Source: Tiliqua scincoides | Lineage: Eukaryota > Chordata > Lepidosauria > Squamata > Scincidae | Assembly (NCBI RefSeq): GCF_035046505.1 | Contig: NC_089824.1 | Span: 32,554,274-32,618,273 of the forward strand | Direction: 5' to 3' | Length of the DNA stretch: 64,000 bases | In this document: one piece after another, positions 33,485 through 44,885 of the stretch | Numbering within the stretch: position 1 is the first letter of the stretch | Layout: each line of letters begins with the position of its first letter | Notes under the pieces: generated by a model | Told to the model about the DNA's origin: nothing | The model's database searches: none | What the model saw: only the letters and a program-made list of their open reading frames with translations | Translations under genes and position numbers: made by a program

Positions 33485-34360
33485 CAAACAGCTTAAAAAT
33501 TAATCATGATTAATGCATCTATTTCACATTGTAGTCTTTGAATTCCATGTTCTTAGTATGATTTTTCAGCAGTTGTGCTGGTGTGAACTGTTGGTAAATC
33601 AGCCTTGTAATCTCCAAACCTACTCCCTGGGCCTTGAGTCTAAAACCATCTGGACACTATGACAGTGTTCTATTTATTACATACAAATGCTTGAATACTA
33701 CTGGTGCATAAACAGTAATTAAGCACGCAAGTTAGCCATGCATGCCAGATTCGCTAGAATTATCCTTTGAGTATCAGAGCTTTTCCATGCCAGTGAACTT
33801 ATTGAGGCATTGGCTGGTGATTAAACATTAATGATTTATGGTGCAAGCAGGGTTCATTTACTGCTTACTGAAATATGTTTGACAGCTTCTCTGTGATTTC
33901 CCAAGAATTAAAACCTTCGTAGGTAATTTTTTTCCTTAGCCATTTTCTAAATTGCTTTTAGCAAAGGCATGACATAGCAACTTCTGTAATAATCACTAAT
34001 AGTATATTTCGAATGACACTGTTGATTGATCAGAGCCATGAAATATTAAAAAAAATATCCCCAAGTTCAAAACGGTTACAATAGATTCATTACATCTGTG
34101 AAGTCTACATTGGTTGTATTCCAGCAAGTTGAATAATGCATATGGAAGTAATAGCGTCTGCGTGTTTCCAGATTTTTAAAAAATTCATTCCCTCCTCATT
34201 AGCTCTCCCAGACTACTCTTTAAAGCTTTGAGATTGGACTCCTGAAAAGAATTGTGGATGAAAGTCACTTTGTGGTGATTTTTCTGCTTCTAAAATGTTT
34301 GTAGACATAAACCATCATGGGGAGGGGGAAGGTCAGGGGAAACTGATATCAATATTGCTA
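33485..34360. other. AT-rich DNA with no recognisable element
   Basis: About 0.9 kb of apparently unique sequence. Confidence 0.45.
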
Positions 34361-34484
34361 TAGAATACACATATAAGCTTAACATGTCAAGTGTATGTAG
34401 TTAATACTAATATTTCAAATATGTATATGAAATATTAGTATTAACTATATACACTTGACATGATAAGTTTATATGTGTATCCTA
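34361..34484. repeat. 124-bp near-perfect palindrome (hairpin element)
   Basis: Arms of about 58 bp with about four mismatches and a loop of only a few bases. The outer ends are TAGAATACACATATAA and, inverted, TTATATGTGTATCCTA. Ends that begin with TA fit a Tc1/mariner-type MITE, but this is inferred from the palindrome only. It is followed by a (TC)n run at 34493-34515. Confidence 0.85.
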
Positions 34485-34748
34485 CAGTGCGTACTCTCTC
34501 TCTCTCTCTCTCGCTCTCTGATCATGTTGATATGAAGATAAAATTATCGTAGTGTCCAAACTTCCAGTGGCTTCCTTAACATTAAATTTTGCACTATTTT
34601 ACACTATTACACAACTCAAATTATTGGTGTTTATTCAATGTTCACTGTAGTGCTAGTGTGGCAGAGTGGGTAAAGCTTTGAGCTTGCATTAAAGAGATTG
34701 CCTCAGGTGGCTGTGGAAAAAATAATTTTTGTATGTCTATACAACGGA

Positions 34749-35066
34749 CAGCTCAATCCTAAGGTTGCCGAGTGTAAAGCATTTTTTGACACCCTGTGAG
34801 TAAGAGGCGCCAGCAAGAAGGCCTGTGCCAGCCCATGGTAAGTGCTGCACCGGGAGGTGGGCATTCTGGAGGTAGGGAGAGGTGTTTGGGATGAGGAAGG
34901 TTGGAGAGGGGCAGTTTACGCCTGGGAGAGGGATACGGATAGTGGAGCATCCTAACCCCCATCTGGGACCTGAAAGGCCTTCATGGGGCTACTTGGTTCT
35001 GCACTAGTGATTTAGCTATCATGGACCCGGGTAGCCTCATTGTTCAGGCTGGGGCTTAACACAGGG
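34749..35066. mobile_element. GC-rich MITE-like element, long AATCCTA type
   Basis: Left end 'cagctcaatcctaaggttg'. Blocks 'ggggctacttggttctgcac' and 'ggctggggcttaac' also occur in the element at 41881-42476 ('gcgctacttggatctgcac'). The right end is approximate. Confidence 0.45.
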
Positions 35067-35079
35067 TTAAGGAACAAAT

Positions 35080-35177
35080 CCAGCACTACATACAGCATAG
35101 GCCTGGTGGCCCCACGGATCCTTTAGATCCAGTACTTCATACAGCATAGGCCTGGTGGCCCCAGGGATCCTTTGGAT
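35080..35177. repeat. Tandem duplication of a 49-bp unit
   Basis: 35080-35128 and 35129-35177 are two 49-bp copies with a few differences ('acagcataggcctggtggcc' in both). They lie directly after a GC-rich MITE-like element. Confidence 0.9.
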
Positions 35178-35375
35178 AGAATTGGCGGTAAGAATTATTG
35201 TAGTAATACAATGGTATAAAGAGGATGTGTTTTCTCTCCTGTAAAAGTGTCTAGGCCCTCCTTTACTCAAACTTTTGACATGTGCAAGTTACCATAAATT
35301 AAACTTTTCACACAATATTTCCATAGTAATGTCCTCGTATGAATAAGCTCCCTCATGGCAAGATTGCCATTTACT

Positions 35376-35727
35376 ACATTCTCTATACAAGTCGAGTTTC
35401 ATCCTCCACAGATTTTTCATCTGCAGATAAGACTCAACATGGGTCCACCAACCTGCTTTGAGCACCAGTCAGGAGTGACCTGTAGCCCTCCTAACATGAC
35501 CAGAGCAGAACTCCGGTTGCATCCAGAGGGTATACTGAAGACTGAGAAGGCTACACGTGGCCTCCGCGGCCTTCAGAATGCTCTCCACACACAACCAGAG
35601 CTTGCTCTGGTCTCGTTCGGAGAGTTAAAGGGGCCAAATCTGCAGATTTCATTATCTGTGGATTATGGTATCTGCTAGGGGTTCAGGAATGGATCCCCTG
35701 TGGATTCTGAGTCAGCACCTGTACCAC
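35376..35727 (-). mobile_element. Tigger/pogo-like MITE
   Basis: On the minus strand it reads 'agaatccacaggggatccat' then 'tcctgaacccctagcagata', the layout of Tigger-type ends and of the element at 36488. The middle is CpG-bearing and GC-rich. The far end (35376-35440) again carries 'ccacagatttttcatctgca'. Ends are approximate. Confidence 0.5.
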
Positions 35728-36015
35728 ATTCTCCCCCTTTTCTAACATTTTTCCAGTCATGGTAAATAGCTATCTTGCCATGTGTGTGAATACGTGTGAT
35801 TTCTTTGCCTTAGAAAAATTGCAGTGCTGAACCACCTTGAATGCAACACGGAAAAAAATTTGTGTGTGCATATAGAGCTTGTGTGGTATATTAAAGTAGA
35901 TCAAGCATTATAGTAGATAAAGCATAAATATTCTTATTATAAATAATAATAGTTTCAGAGACTGCTTCACATGACTTTGGAAAAAATCAATTGTCTAAGA
36001 CTAGACACTCTAGAT
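35728..36015. other. Spacer without recognisable element
   Basis: AT-rich unique sequence. Confidence 0.4.
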
Positions 36016-36370
36016 CGGGGTGTCAAACTCGTTTCATACAGCTGGCTGAGTAACATTCATGATGCCTGTGGAGGGCCAGAAGTGATGTCATTAAGTAGGA
36101 AATGATGTCATTAAGCAGATCATGACTAGAAATAAGCACTTTTTCCCACTTAGGGACCCATTAGCTGTAAATGACAAAAGAGAAAATACACAAATCTTGA
36201 TCATATTTTTAAGATATAGAACTCAATTATCATGTGGGCTACCTTTTCAGCAGTGACACCTGAGCAAATCAGCAGCTGATGGTGGTGTTTGGAGAGTCTA
36301 AAGATCAGCCCGAGGACCAGAGTTTCTGCAAGCTGCATCCAGCCCACGGGCCTTATGTTTGACATCCTTG
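36016..36370 (+). mobile_element. hAT-like non-autonomous element
   Basis: Ends CGGGGTGTCAAACTC and ATGTTTGACATCCTTG are inverted repeats 355 bp apart. The flanking 8-mers CTCTAGAT and ATCTAGAC share six positions, consistent with an aged 8-bp hAT target duplication. The interior contains 'gatgtcattaag' twice. The segment at 1-257 is a second copy in reverse orientation. Confidence 0.8.
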
Positions 36371-36487
36371 ATCTAGACAACACACATATGAATCATCATC
36401 ACTATCACCCAGACCAACTTCAAGGTATTTAGTGTAACCATAGCTCATTTAAAGCATGAAGCTATAGTATGCTGACAGATTTCTATA

Positions 36488-36863
36488 TAGGTGGAGCCTT
36501 GGTATCCATAGGGGATCCATTTTCTGACAACCCCCCACCCCACCCCGGATAACAAAAATCGTGGATAAGTGAATCAACTATCTTCATCCCCTTAGAGGGC
36601 TTCCCCGAGCCTCAGAATGCCTTATATGGTATAAAAACATAATTTCTAGTTTCTCTTGGGAAACTGGAAGTGGCTTTTTTTTTTGCCTCCATGGGCCATT
36701 CTGAAACCCACAAAGGCAATGGGCAGACGCATGCTGCTTCTATGGGCTTCAGAAAGCCCTCCGGAGGTGACTGGAGCTCTGCTCCAGTGACCTTTGGAAG
36801 GTTCAGTTTGGGCCAGATCCACAGATGTAAAATCTACAGGTAAATAGGCTCCACCCGTATTCC
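36488..36863 (+). mobile_element. Tigger/pogo-like MITE
   Basis: Inverted ends 'ataggtggagccttggtatc' and 'aataggctccacccgtat'. The left end continues 'catagggga' and later 'tcgtggataagtgaatc', typical of Tigger-derived repeats. The interior includes an A/T run and 'cagaaagccctccggagg'. Probable TA target site. Confidence 0.65.
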
Positions 36864-37854
36864 TAAATGAACCCACAATGGGCAGGTGCTGAGTGGTCAG
36901 CCTCTTCTGGTATTCTTTTTATAATGCAGGACTCACTATCAGAGGACACACTGGTTTCTTTATATTTGGTTTGGGTTCATAACTAAACCAGAGAAAAGAT
37001 CCCCTCAATCAACACAGAGGGATGCCATAGTTATCATCATGAAAGGAAGTGGTTCCCCATCAGCTTTTCACATTTCAGGAGAACAAATCACGCAGCATTA
37101 AACATTCACAAAGGCCCAGACCTCATCTGCAAAGTCAAACTGTAAGTGGTTTCACTGATCGTGATCCTGCTTTTCAAACAACCCCCTTCTGAGTTATTCA
37201 GCAAGAAATTATGCCAGGCTGGGGCACAATTATGATAAATATCCATTGCTCGAGCCAGCAGTTAATTGCACATTTCTTTTCTTCTCAGTACCAACTTTGC
37301 TCTACAGTGATCTCAAGCCTGTCTTTTGGAATGAGGAAGCTTAGTTTGTTTTTTCTAATACAATTGTTTCAAAAAAGTGGCATGATTCACTACCAGCTTC
37401 AGTGCAAGCCAGGGACTCCTCCACGTTTGTTTATTATTCATTTATCTGAAGCTTATCTATCCTGCTCTTCTATTTTCTTTGCCACTAGTGGACATCTACT
37501 CTGGGTGCTATTTGAATGAAGGTGGTGGGTGTGGATTTACTCATATTCTACTGAAGGTGTGTTTCCGCACCAGTTTCAGGGGATCTCCACCAAGAGATAA
37601 ATGAACACTATTTTTATTTCTTTTCTAAGGGGGGCTTAACATCCATGTTTTTTGCATAAATTCACTTGGTGGAACAGGACTGGCTTCCCACCCCATGATC
37701 TGTTTGGTCAGGGGCATAATTTCAGTGCTTGCCATGGGCACCATTTTTCCTAGATATGCCACTGCCTACCATACCTTCACCAGTGCCAGGATACAGAGCA
37801 AGGACACCAGAGGTAAATGTAATATATGGGCAGGTTCATGTGGAAGAAGATGAG
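36864..37854. other. No gene or recognisable element
   Basis: About 1 kb of apparently unique DNA. Confidence 0.4.
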
Positions 37855-38110
37855 TTTTCAAATATACAGGCCCCAAGCCATATAGAGCTTTAAAGGACCT
37901 AACCAGCATCTTGAGTGGAGCCTGGAATAGCCAGGCAGCCAATGCAGATGATAAAGCACTGGCATGATGAGATCAGATGAATAAAACTCAAGAAGAACTA
38001 TGGCTGCAGGTTCTGGGCAAACTTCAAGGGCAGCAGGCATTATCATAATCATTGTCACCATCTTGCAGCGTGCATTATCATAATTCATACATGATGTAAC
38101 TAAGGAATAG
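37855..38110 (-). mobile_element. L2 LINE relic (ORF2 C-terminal part)
   Basis: The minus-strand translation retains 'IMPVLYHLHWLPGYSR', 'GPLKLYMAWGLYI' and, further upstream, 'SCMNYDNARC'. These align with the L2 text LLRWLHWLPIRF, FKALYGLG and LDYCNALY seen at 48.6 and 63.8 kb. It is heavily diverged and has no continuous frame. Confidence 0.6.
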
Positions 38111-38117
38111 ATTAATT

Positions 38118-38345
38118 TGGCCAGATGTGCCAACAGGGCATGTGCTGCATCCTGTGGGCAGTCACAGAGGCCTCATCAAGGTAGTGGAACTTTTGCTCCC
38201 TTACCTTGGGGTAAGCCCCTGCATCCTCTGCATTCTCTCCTCTGGAGTCCTCTGCAACTGTCCCCCCTCCACAGGATGCAGCATGTGCCTCCTTGGCACA
38301 TATGCATTGGTGGTGGTGAGGATTTGGATTGGTTTGAGCTGTGAA
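38118..38345. mobile_element. Rearranged short MITE (AATCCTATCC type)
   Basis: Contains the family blocks 'gggcatgtgctgcatcctg', 'cagaggcctcatcaaggtag' and 'cccttaccttgggg', then a second, inverted-order block 'ccacaggatgcagcatgtg'. Two partial copies appear to be joined; the typical ends are missing or diverged. Confidence 0.5.
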
Positions 38346-38446
38346 TGTCAGACAAGAGAAATCTGGGTGCTCTTTACTACTTACCCTTTTAACCAGACAT
38401 TGCCATTATATTAATCCCAGACTAAATGTCCCATGGTTTTTTGTCC

Positions 38447-38545
38447 AATGATAAGGACAAAAAGTTTATCACCTGATGCATCCATATTTGGATTTTATAT
38501 CCAAATATCAATGCATCAGGCGATAGGCTTTTTGTCCTTATCATT
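38447..38545. repeat. 99-bp palindrome (hairpin element)
   Basis: Arms of about 47 bp with a few mismatches: AATGATAAGGACAAAAAG at the left and CTTTTTGTCCTTATCATT at the right, loop around 'ttttata'. It resembles a hairpin MITE. No family or target duplication could be assigned. Confidence 0.85.
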
Positions 38546-39691
38546 AGCACATGTAGCTGAAATGAATGGAACCTAATTTGAGGCAAATTTATCTAGTTGC
38601 TCTTAACATTCCAGAAGACAGCATCTCTTCAGTTTTGACAGAATATGTAATTGCTCTGTAAGAAATGAAGCAGGAATATTTTCTGTCCTCTTTACTGACC
38701 CCCCCCCCCCCCAATAATAAAGAAATGCAGAATACAGGAAGGTACAGCAAAGTGCAGAACTACCCAAAGGTTTAATTAACACTCTTCAGAAAGAGAAAAG
38801 GAAATTAATATTTAATTATTCTCATAGCAGTAAAAAATAAAAATATAAAATGCTGGCATGCATAAAAGCTATAACGTGGAATGACGCTACTCACTCGAGG
38901 CTCCAGCTTCCCCTTTTCCTTGCAGTGTAAAGTTTTACTGCACCCAGTAGATGGTTGCTCAGGTCAAAAGATGAATTTAGATAGCAATTGGACTCCACCG
39001 GAGTTAAGATAATTACAGATCCTCTTATGTGACTGCCATTCACACAAAAATGTCAAATCCTGATTGGAAAATTATTGAATTATGCTTTGTTCATTACAGC
39101 TGCATTTCTGACAGTCAGATGAAAGCCTCCTAAAGTTATTCTGAAATTGATTTTTCTAACAGCTAAAGAATCCCTAGATAGATAGTGTTATAAAAGCACA
39201 AAATCAAAAGACTGTTTTTTTCAGATATTTGTGTATGATAATGTCCTTCACTTTCATGGCAGCTCAGCATCCTAGGAATGGCAGAGTTCCAAGCAGACCT
39301 TGCTGTGAACACCAAGTGTATTTATTATTTCTTTTATAATAAGCGTTTATACTGTTCCTTTCTGTTATTCCCATAGTAGATTATGACAATGAGCAATCAA
39401 TAAAATAGGATTCAATTCATTAAATGACAGACATATCCAGGAATAGCACAGTACCAGGGGAGTGTCTCAAACTGCAGCAGTTAAAAACTCTTGGACCAAA
39501 GACTGTAGTCAGCTGACTTCCTGGCTCTATACAAGGCTTGCTCTTAGACTGACCTGGAAGATGGATTTGTGGTGGCAGCCAGGAATGCAATTTGAATATG
39601 GAACAAGTTACATATAAGGAGAACTGTACCCTTCACACATTTTAGCAACGTGCAGACCGAATGAAGGAGGCTTTCCAGTTTGTGGTATACA
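38546..39691. other. No gene; a C run and AT-rich DNA
   Basis: Includes a C homopolymer run at 38699-38712. Otherwise unique AT-rich sequence. Confidence 0.4.
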
Positions 39692-39760
39692 GGTAGTCCC
39701 CTACTTAAGTACAGGTTAGGTTCTGGAAGTCTGTACTTGTTGAAATTTACTTAAGTTAGA
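39692..39760 (+). mobile_element. Possible Tigger-like element end
   Basis: 'caggtagtcccctacttaag' followed by 'tacaggttaggttctggaag' resembles the first 60 bases of Tigger-type repeats. The adjoining ATGT microsatellite obscures what followed. Confidence 0.4.
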
Positions 39761-39763
39761 ACT

Positions 39764-39820
39764 ATGTATGTATGTATGTATGTATGTATGTATGTATGTA
39801 TGTATGTATGTATGTATGTA
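39764..39820. repeat. (ATGT)n microsatellite
   Basis: About 14 perfect tandem ATGT units. Confidence 0.98.
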
Positions 39821-40544
39821 GTGGAAACTAAATTGTGAACAACTTTCTGCAGTGGTTGAAAAAAGTTCAGACATACAGATGTGCGCCCTTTAGTGACCTG
39901 CTGGCTTATGCTGGGATCGCATATGCGATGACCACATGTAGTCATGTGGTCATTGGGGGCACACACCCCAACCCTCCAAATGCGAGGGAAGCTCTGCTCC
40001 GAGTGCACGTCCGAGCACTGCCTCTGCAAGGCTTAGACTGAGGGAAACCGGAAGTCGCGCAAGAAGCACAATTTTCCTCAGTCTGTGCCTCGCAGAGGCA
40101 GCACTGCCTCTGAGAGGCTCAGACAACCCTCTGGAGGGAAGCGGAGGGAAGGGGAGCTGAGTATCCCCTTCCCTGTGGAGGGTTCAGATTGCATTGAGCG
40201 CCACTTGACAATGGGGATCGTGGGCCCAATCCCCATCATTAACTGGCGCATAACTGTATTTATTTCTGTAAATACATTTTCCATAAAATAGATAATTCTC
40301 TTATAGCCCAACCCTATTCAGGCCTACAGCCAACAGTCCCACTGGTGGCAGTCAAAGTAGATCCAGCAGAGCCAGCAGGAGTGTCAGTGGGAAGACCAGA
40401 GCCTTCCCGGTCCACTGGAGGCTAGTGTTGCATTATTTTCAGCCCTCCTACCTGCTTCCTGTTAGCATTTCCAGACAGCACAGAGCCAGCCAGACACAGG
40501 AGACAATGGCAGGAGGGCTGCAATCAGACAGAGATAAGTCATTT
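39821..40544. other. CpG-bearing DNA, no gene; a MITE-like stretch at the right
   Basis: 39890-40200 is GC- and CpG-rich with the internal near-repeat 'cactgcctctg..aggct..aga'. From about 40305 'gcccaaccctattcaggcc' looks like an end of the long AATCCTA-type elements. Frames on both strands are short and lack domains. Confidence 0.4.
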
Positions 40545-40666
40545 GTGAGGTCTCTTGTTATCTGGTGTGCTCCCTGGGGCATTTGGTGGGCTGCTGTGAG
40601 ATACAGGAAGCTGGACTAGATGGGCCTATGGCCTGATCCAGTGGGGCTGTTCTTATGTTCTTATGA
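40545..40666 (+). mobile_element. CR1 3' UTR fragment
   Basis: About 120 bp identical in layout to the CR1 tail at 8540-8653: 'tctggtgtgctccctggggc', 'gatacaggaagctggactag', ending TTCTTATGTTCTTATG. It is an extremely 5'-truncated and little-diverged insertion. Confidence 0.92.
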
Positions 40667-41580
40667 TGGGAGGATTTGTAGTAGAGTTCACTGCTATCCT
40701 CAGTTTCTGGTATCTGCAATGCCAGCTGGAATCTATCCACCATAGGTATCAGGAAAGCTTGTACTGGAAGTATAATTTGTTTTTGCCCATACTCTATACT
40801 CATGATCACAAAATAAAAACACAGCATCACTTTCTGCACTTCTCATTGTTGTTAAACTCAAATCAGTGAAAAAATTAAACCATTTTCTAACACAATTGAC
40901 TCTGTAATGACTGTGGCTGCATCTCCTAACACTATACCACTTATATCACCTACCTAATACACTTTTAAAGCTATTATAATTTATAAATATAATTTATAAA
41001 AATACACCCTTGGAATAAAAACACATAACACCACATTCTGCACTTTTTCCTTGGGGGAAAAAAATCTGAGAAACAATAAAGACATTTAAGAACACCTCTA
41101 CTCATAGCCGTATTCCCTATTGATAGTGAATTTTAAAAATACAAATAGCACTGCAAGCAGGAGAGGCTTGTATCCAACAGGGCAGCAGTGAATCCAGAAC
41201 TACATGGTTCTGTTTCAGAATAAACACCCACCTTCTTTGCCAGCCATTTGAAGACTGATAAAAGGTTTTTGACTAAAAGACATAGAAGTGACCAGGGAAA
41301 ACAAACGTTGGGTTAATGATGCTCAAGTAAATCCACACTGATGCATATGGTATATCATTACCATTCTAAATTTAATGAAGTTTTAGAGCCTTTTACATTT
41401 CACATCACAGTTGATTCTGATATGCAAACTGTTATTGCTGCTCGTTTGCCAAATGAAGATAATAGATGGTCTTTGCTCATTGGATTTCTGCATTTTATCT
41501 GCCTTTTAATTACAGAGCCTGTTCTTTTTCTTCTGGTCTTGGGCTTTTAGTTGTGTAAATTGTACATTACACAACGTGGG
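40667..41580. other. No gene or recognisable element
   Basis: AT-rich, apparently unique DNA. Confidence 0.4.
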
Positions 41581-41672
41581 TTCCAATCCTATCCAGACTT
41601 ACCTGGGAATAAGCCCCATTGACTATAATGGGAATTACTTATGAGTAGACACATATAGGATTGTATTCTAAT
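41581..41672. mobile_element. About 90-bp MITE, TACTCAGAAGTAA family
   Basis: 'ttccaatcctatccagactt' and 'acatataggattgtattc' are inverted ends around 'aagccccattgactataatg', the family centre. Confidence 0.7.
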
Positions 41673-41880
41673 TTTCTAACAGACTTGAATCAACGAAGGT
41701 CAGACATCTGTCTTGCCTTGCAATTATTTGTCCTTCTACAGTTTCTTTGACATGAGTAGAAGCATCTGTAGAACACAATGCAGTTACCCAGGTAGCAGAG
41801 ACTTGTGTGAGTCCATTTAATAATACAAATCAGTTCACTCTCAAGGTGAGAGTCTCAACTATTACGGCGGAACTAAACGG

Positions 41881-42476
41881 GCAGCCCAATTCTAACCTGT
41901 CCTGGAGCAGGCAGGCCAGCCGGCCTGTGCTGCATCCAGAGCAGGGCTGGGGCTGAGTTTGGCACAACTCAGGGCAAGGGGAATCAATTCCCCTTGCCCC
42001 AAGTAACATGGCAGCAGGTTGAATGGCGCTACTTGGATCTGCACCACCTAAAGAGGTGGCGCAAATCCAAGCAGCTCATGTTAGGCCAGGCCTCCAGGGA
42101 GGGGGGTTAGGATCTGGCCTAAGTACTGGATCCTGGCACTACCTCCTTCCCAGGCCCAGTTTGTTCACTGGCCTACCCGTCACCCTTCCTCCCCCACCCC
42201 ATAACACCCCAGTTCCACCCTCCCCTGGTCATCCCTAAACCCCTGCTCCAGCATAGGGTGGCTAGTGCAAACTCACCACATCGGCACAGAGGCTGGATGT
42301 GGCCTTTGTGGGCTGGCACAAGTTGATGCAAACATGCCTTACATTTGTGACAAATGTTGGGCTGGTGCAATGTGACAAATATTGGGCTGGTGCAAGGGAC
42401 ACTGATACTATTTGTGACAGTATTGAGCTGGTGCAAGGGATTTGAGCCAGCCCAGCACAATCTTAGGATTGCGCTG
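41881..42476. mobile_element. GC-rich MITE-like element, long AATCCTA type
   Basis: Ends 'gcagcccaattctaacctg' and 'caatcttaggattgcgctg'. The interior holds the self-complementary 'caaggggaatcaattcccct', a C-rich centre, and near the right end a short repeated motif 'attgggctggtgca' with variants at about 42356-42435. No coding sense. Confidence 0.6.
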
Positions 42477-42639
42477 TAAAGTATATTGATATTTTGCAAC
42501 CTATAGGAACTCAACGAATTGGAATGGAATGAGTAAGGAGATACTTTGTAACTGATATGAATACAGTGGTCTAGAAAAGATGAGTAGCTAATACCAGTTG
42601 TTATTTTTAAAACAGGGGAAGAGTTTAATCCAGCAAATT

Positions 42640-42800
42640 ATAGTTGTAAGCAACACATATCAATAATAAATAATAAGTGCTATCAATATGTATGGTGATT
42701 TATAATAGAAGAAAAACCAGATCCTTATCACAAGGGGTTCACAATCTAAAATAGACATAAAGGAGACAATAGAGGAAAAGGTATTGTGCCAGGTTGAGTA
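42640..42800 (-). mobile_element. 3' end of an unidentified LINE/SINE
   Basis: The minus strand contains 'tagattgtgaaccccttgtg' and 'ttattatttattattgatat', the arrangement seen better at 48250-48445. Only the 3' part is present. Confidence 0.4.
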
Positions 42801-43110
42801 AGAAGATGACATACAGGATGAGACCAGCTTTATTGGAACAAACTGCAAATAGCCCAAGAGCAGTGGCTGTCCTGTGTTCCCCCATGCCAGGACAGGAAAA
42901 TTGAAAGGGGAGGAATAGGGCAGGGAGTGGGAGGAACATGGAAGTTTCTGGGCAAGGTTTGAGACAATATGGGGGAGAGAGGGGGTGGATCCCAGTTGCA
43001 GTGGCTTGTGCCAGGATGCCATCCCAGTTCATTTGCCCAGTTTCCCTTACTTTCCGACGCCACTGCAAAAGAAGGGCACCGTGACCGCTGTGACAGTTTC
43101 GATCTGCCGT

Positions 43111-43233
43111 CCTAGCCCCATATCTATACAGCTGAAATAGGATATTAGCAGCACATTTCTCAGTAATAACTCAGAATTCTGGAGCAAACTACAGGGCTTC
43201 TGTAAATCAGTTTAATACTGAAATGATAAAATT
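43111..43233. repeat. Dispersed direct repeat, copy 1
   Basis: From 'cctagccccatatc' to 'aaatgataaaatt'. The core 'acatttctcagtaataactc' and 'agggcttctgtaaatcag' recurs at 46012-46134 in the same orientation. The family is not recognised. Confidence 0.8.
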
Positions 43234-43838
43234 AAAAAAAAAAGTGCTTCAGTTTTACTAAAATATCACACTTCCATTCTGCTTCTGTGATTGTTCTTTA
43301 ATAGGGTTGCTTCATTATATAGACATGTAATCTTTTTATAAAAAAAATGTTTTCCCCCTCTAATGAGTTTATAACAATGTTCACTTCCTAGTAAGTGGCA
43401 TCCAAACATATATTCTGCATGTATTAAAATCCTTGATAATGTAATTTTTATCTTGTAAGTATAATCCTGTAAAGGACTAAATCTTAAATAGCAAATTACT
43501 TGAAGCTAATTGCAATAGCCTCACATTAGGGGTTTTTCTTGTTTCCTTCCATTATTTAATAAGTGCGTGTGAAATATGACATTTCTCATATCAATTAATT
43601 AATTGCTTTTCTGACAGGGGAGTTGTTTGTGAAAAGGCACAGCATAGAAATCTATAATGGTGTTGATCTGATGACTAAAGATACTTAATGCAAATCACAA
43701 GCCTACAAAACAACTATAATTTACTTTCATATAGCAGTAATATATGACATAGCTATCCTGCAAGCTCAGGAAATAAATGAAGTTATCCCACAAGTTAACT
43801 AGCACAATGTTTTAGTTCTGACTATAGTTTAGTTTATA
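43234..43838. other. AT-rich DNA with no recognisable element
   Basis: Apparently unique sequence left of the hAT cluster. Confidence 0.4.
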
Positions 43839-43846
43839 GTCTACCA

Positions 43847-44297
43847 CAGAGGTGTCCAAAGTTTTTGGCAGGAGGGCCACATCGTCTCTCTGACACTGTG
43901 TCAGGGGCCGTGGAAAGAATTTACATTTAAAATTTGAATAAATTTACATAAGTTTACATAAATGAATATATTAAAGATGAACCTATATGAATGAATGAAG
44001 GTCTTGCAATAGCTCAAGATAGATAAAAGGCCTTGCACAAAGCAAGCCTGGCCTTTCCTTTGCTGCCGCTGCTGCATTACAGCCGTGAAACAAGCAGTGG
44101 AGGGAGCCCTCTTCCCACAGCTCACGTGAGAGGAAACAGTCGCCCTCATGCTGTGAGCAGTTGCATCGGGCCGGTGTGGGCTCCAACAAATCTCCAGAGG
44201 GCCAGAGAATCATTGGAGACTGGAGGTTCCCTGAGGGCTGCATTGAGAGGCCTCAAGGGCCGCAAGTGGCCCCAGGGCTGGGGTTTGGGCACCCCTG
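43847..44297 (+). mobile_element. hAT-like non-autonomous element with target duplication
   Basis: 451 bp between CAGAGGTGTCCAAAGTTTTT and GGGTTTGGGCACCCCTG. Flanks GTCTACCA (43839-43846) and GTCTACTA (44298-44305) match at seven of eight positions, the 8-bp duplication expected of hAT. The inner blocks 'ggagggccacat' and 'aagggccgcaagtggccc' are typical of Charlie-like derivatives. Confidence 0.88.
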
Positions 44298-44523
44298 GTC
44301 TACTATAAAGATATGATGCATTCTGTATCAGAAGTCTTCATTCTATAGTAGGACTGAATGCACATGATATGTTGTCAGAAAAGCAACAGCACATGAGCTA
44401 CACCCGTACAATAACTGTGAGCATGGGTATATGTGTTCCATGTGTGTAGTTACAGGTAGCTTACTATATGAGGTTCTGGGTTTAGACTATTAAAGTACTG
44501 CCTGCAGCTCTGAAGCCCTCTTG

Positions 44524-44864
44524 CAGTATTTCTCAAACTGTAGGTCGGGACCAACTAGGTGGGTCGCGAGCCAATTTCAGGTGGGTCCCCACTCATTTCA
44601 ATATTTTATTTTTAATGTATCACATCTGATGCTACCATGGTTTATGACTGCATTTGAGGAAATGTTACAGACCTGTACTTTTAACAAGCCTGAAGCTTGT
44701 TCCATAAGTAAATGGAACTTATTCCTGGGTAAGTGTGGATAGGACTGAAGCCTAGGATTCCTGCTGGATGATGTCATTTCCAGTCATGACATCACTTCTG
44801 GTGGGTCCTGACAGATTTTCATTCTAAAAAGTGGGTCCCAGTGCTAAATATGTGAGAACCACTG
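44524..44864 (+). mobile_element. hAT-like non-autonomous element
   Basis: Ends CAGTATTTCTCAAACTG and TGTGAGAACCACTG, with 'gtgggtcgcgagcc' and 'aaaaagtgggtcccagtgct' inside. Flanks CCCTCTTG and CCTTATTG agree at six of eight positions. It contains a partial 90-bp MITE near 44700-44757 ('acttattcctgggtaagtg'). Confidence 0.8.
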
Positions 44865-44885
44865 CCTTATTGGATTGGACTAAGG

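Noticed and set aside
39764-39820. CRISPR-like or regulatory array
   Set aside because: It is a simple ATGT microsatellite without spacers.
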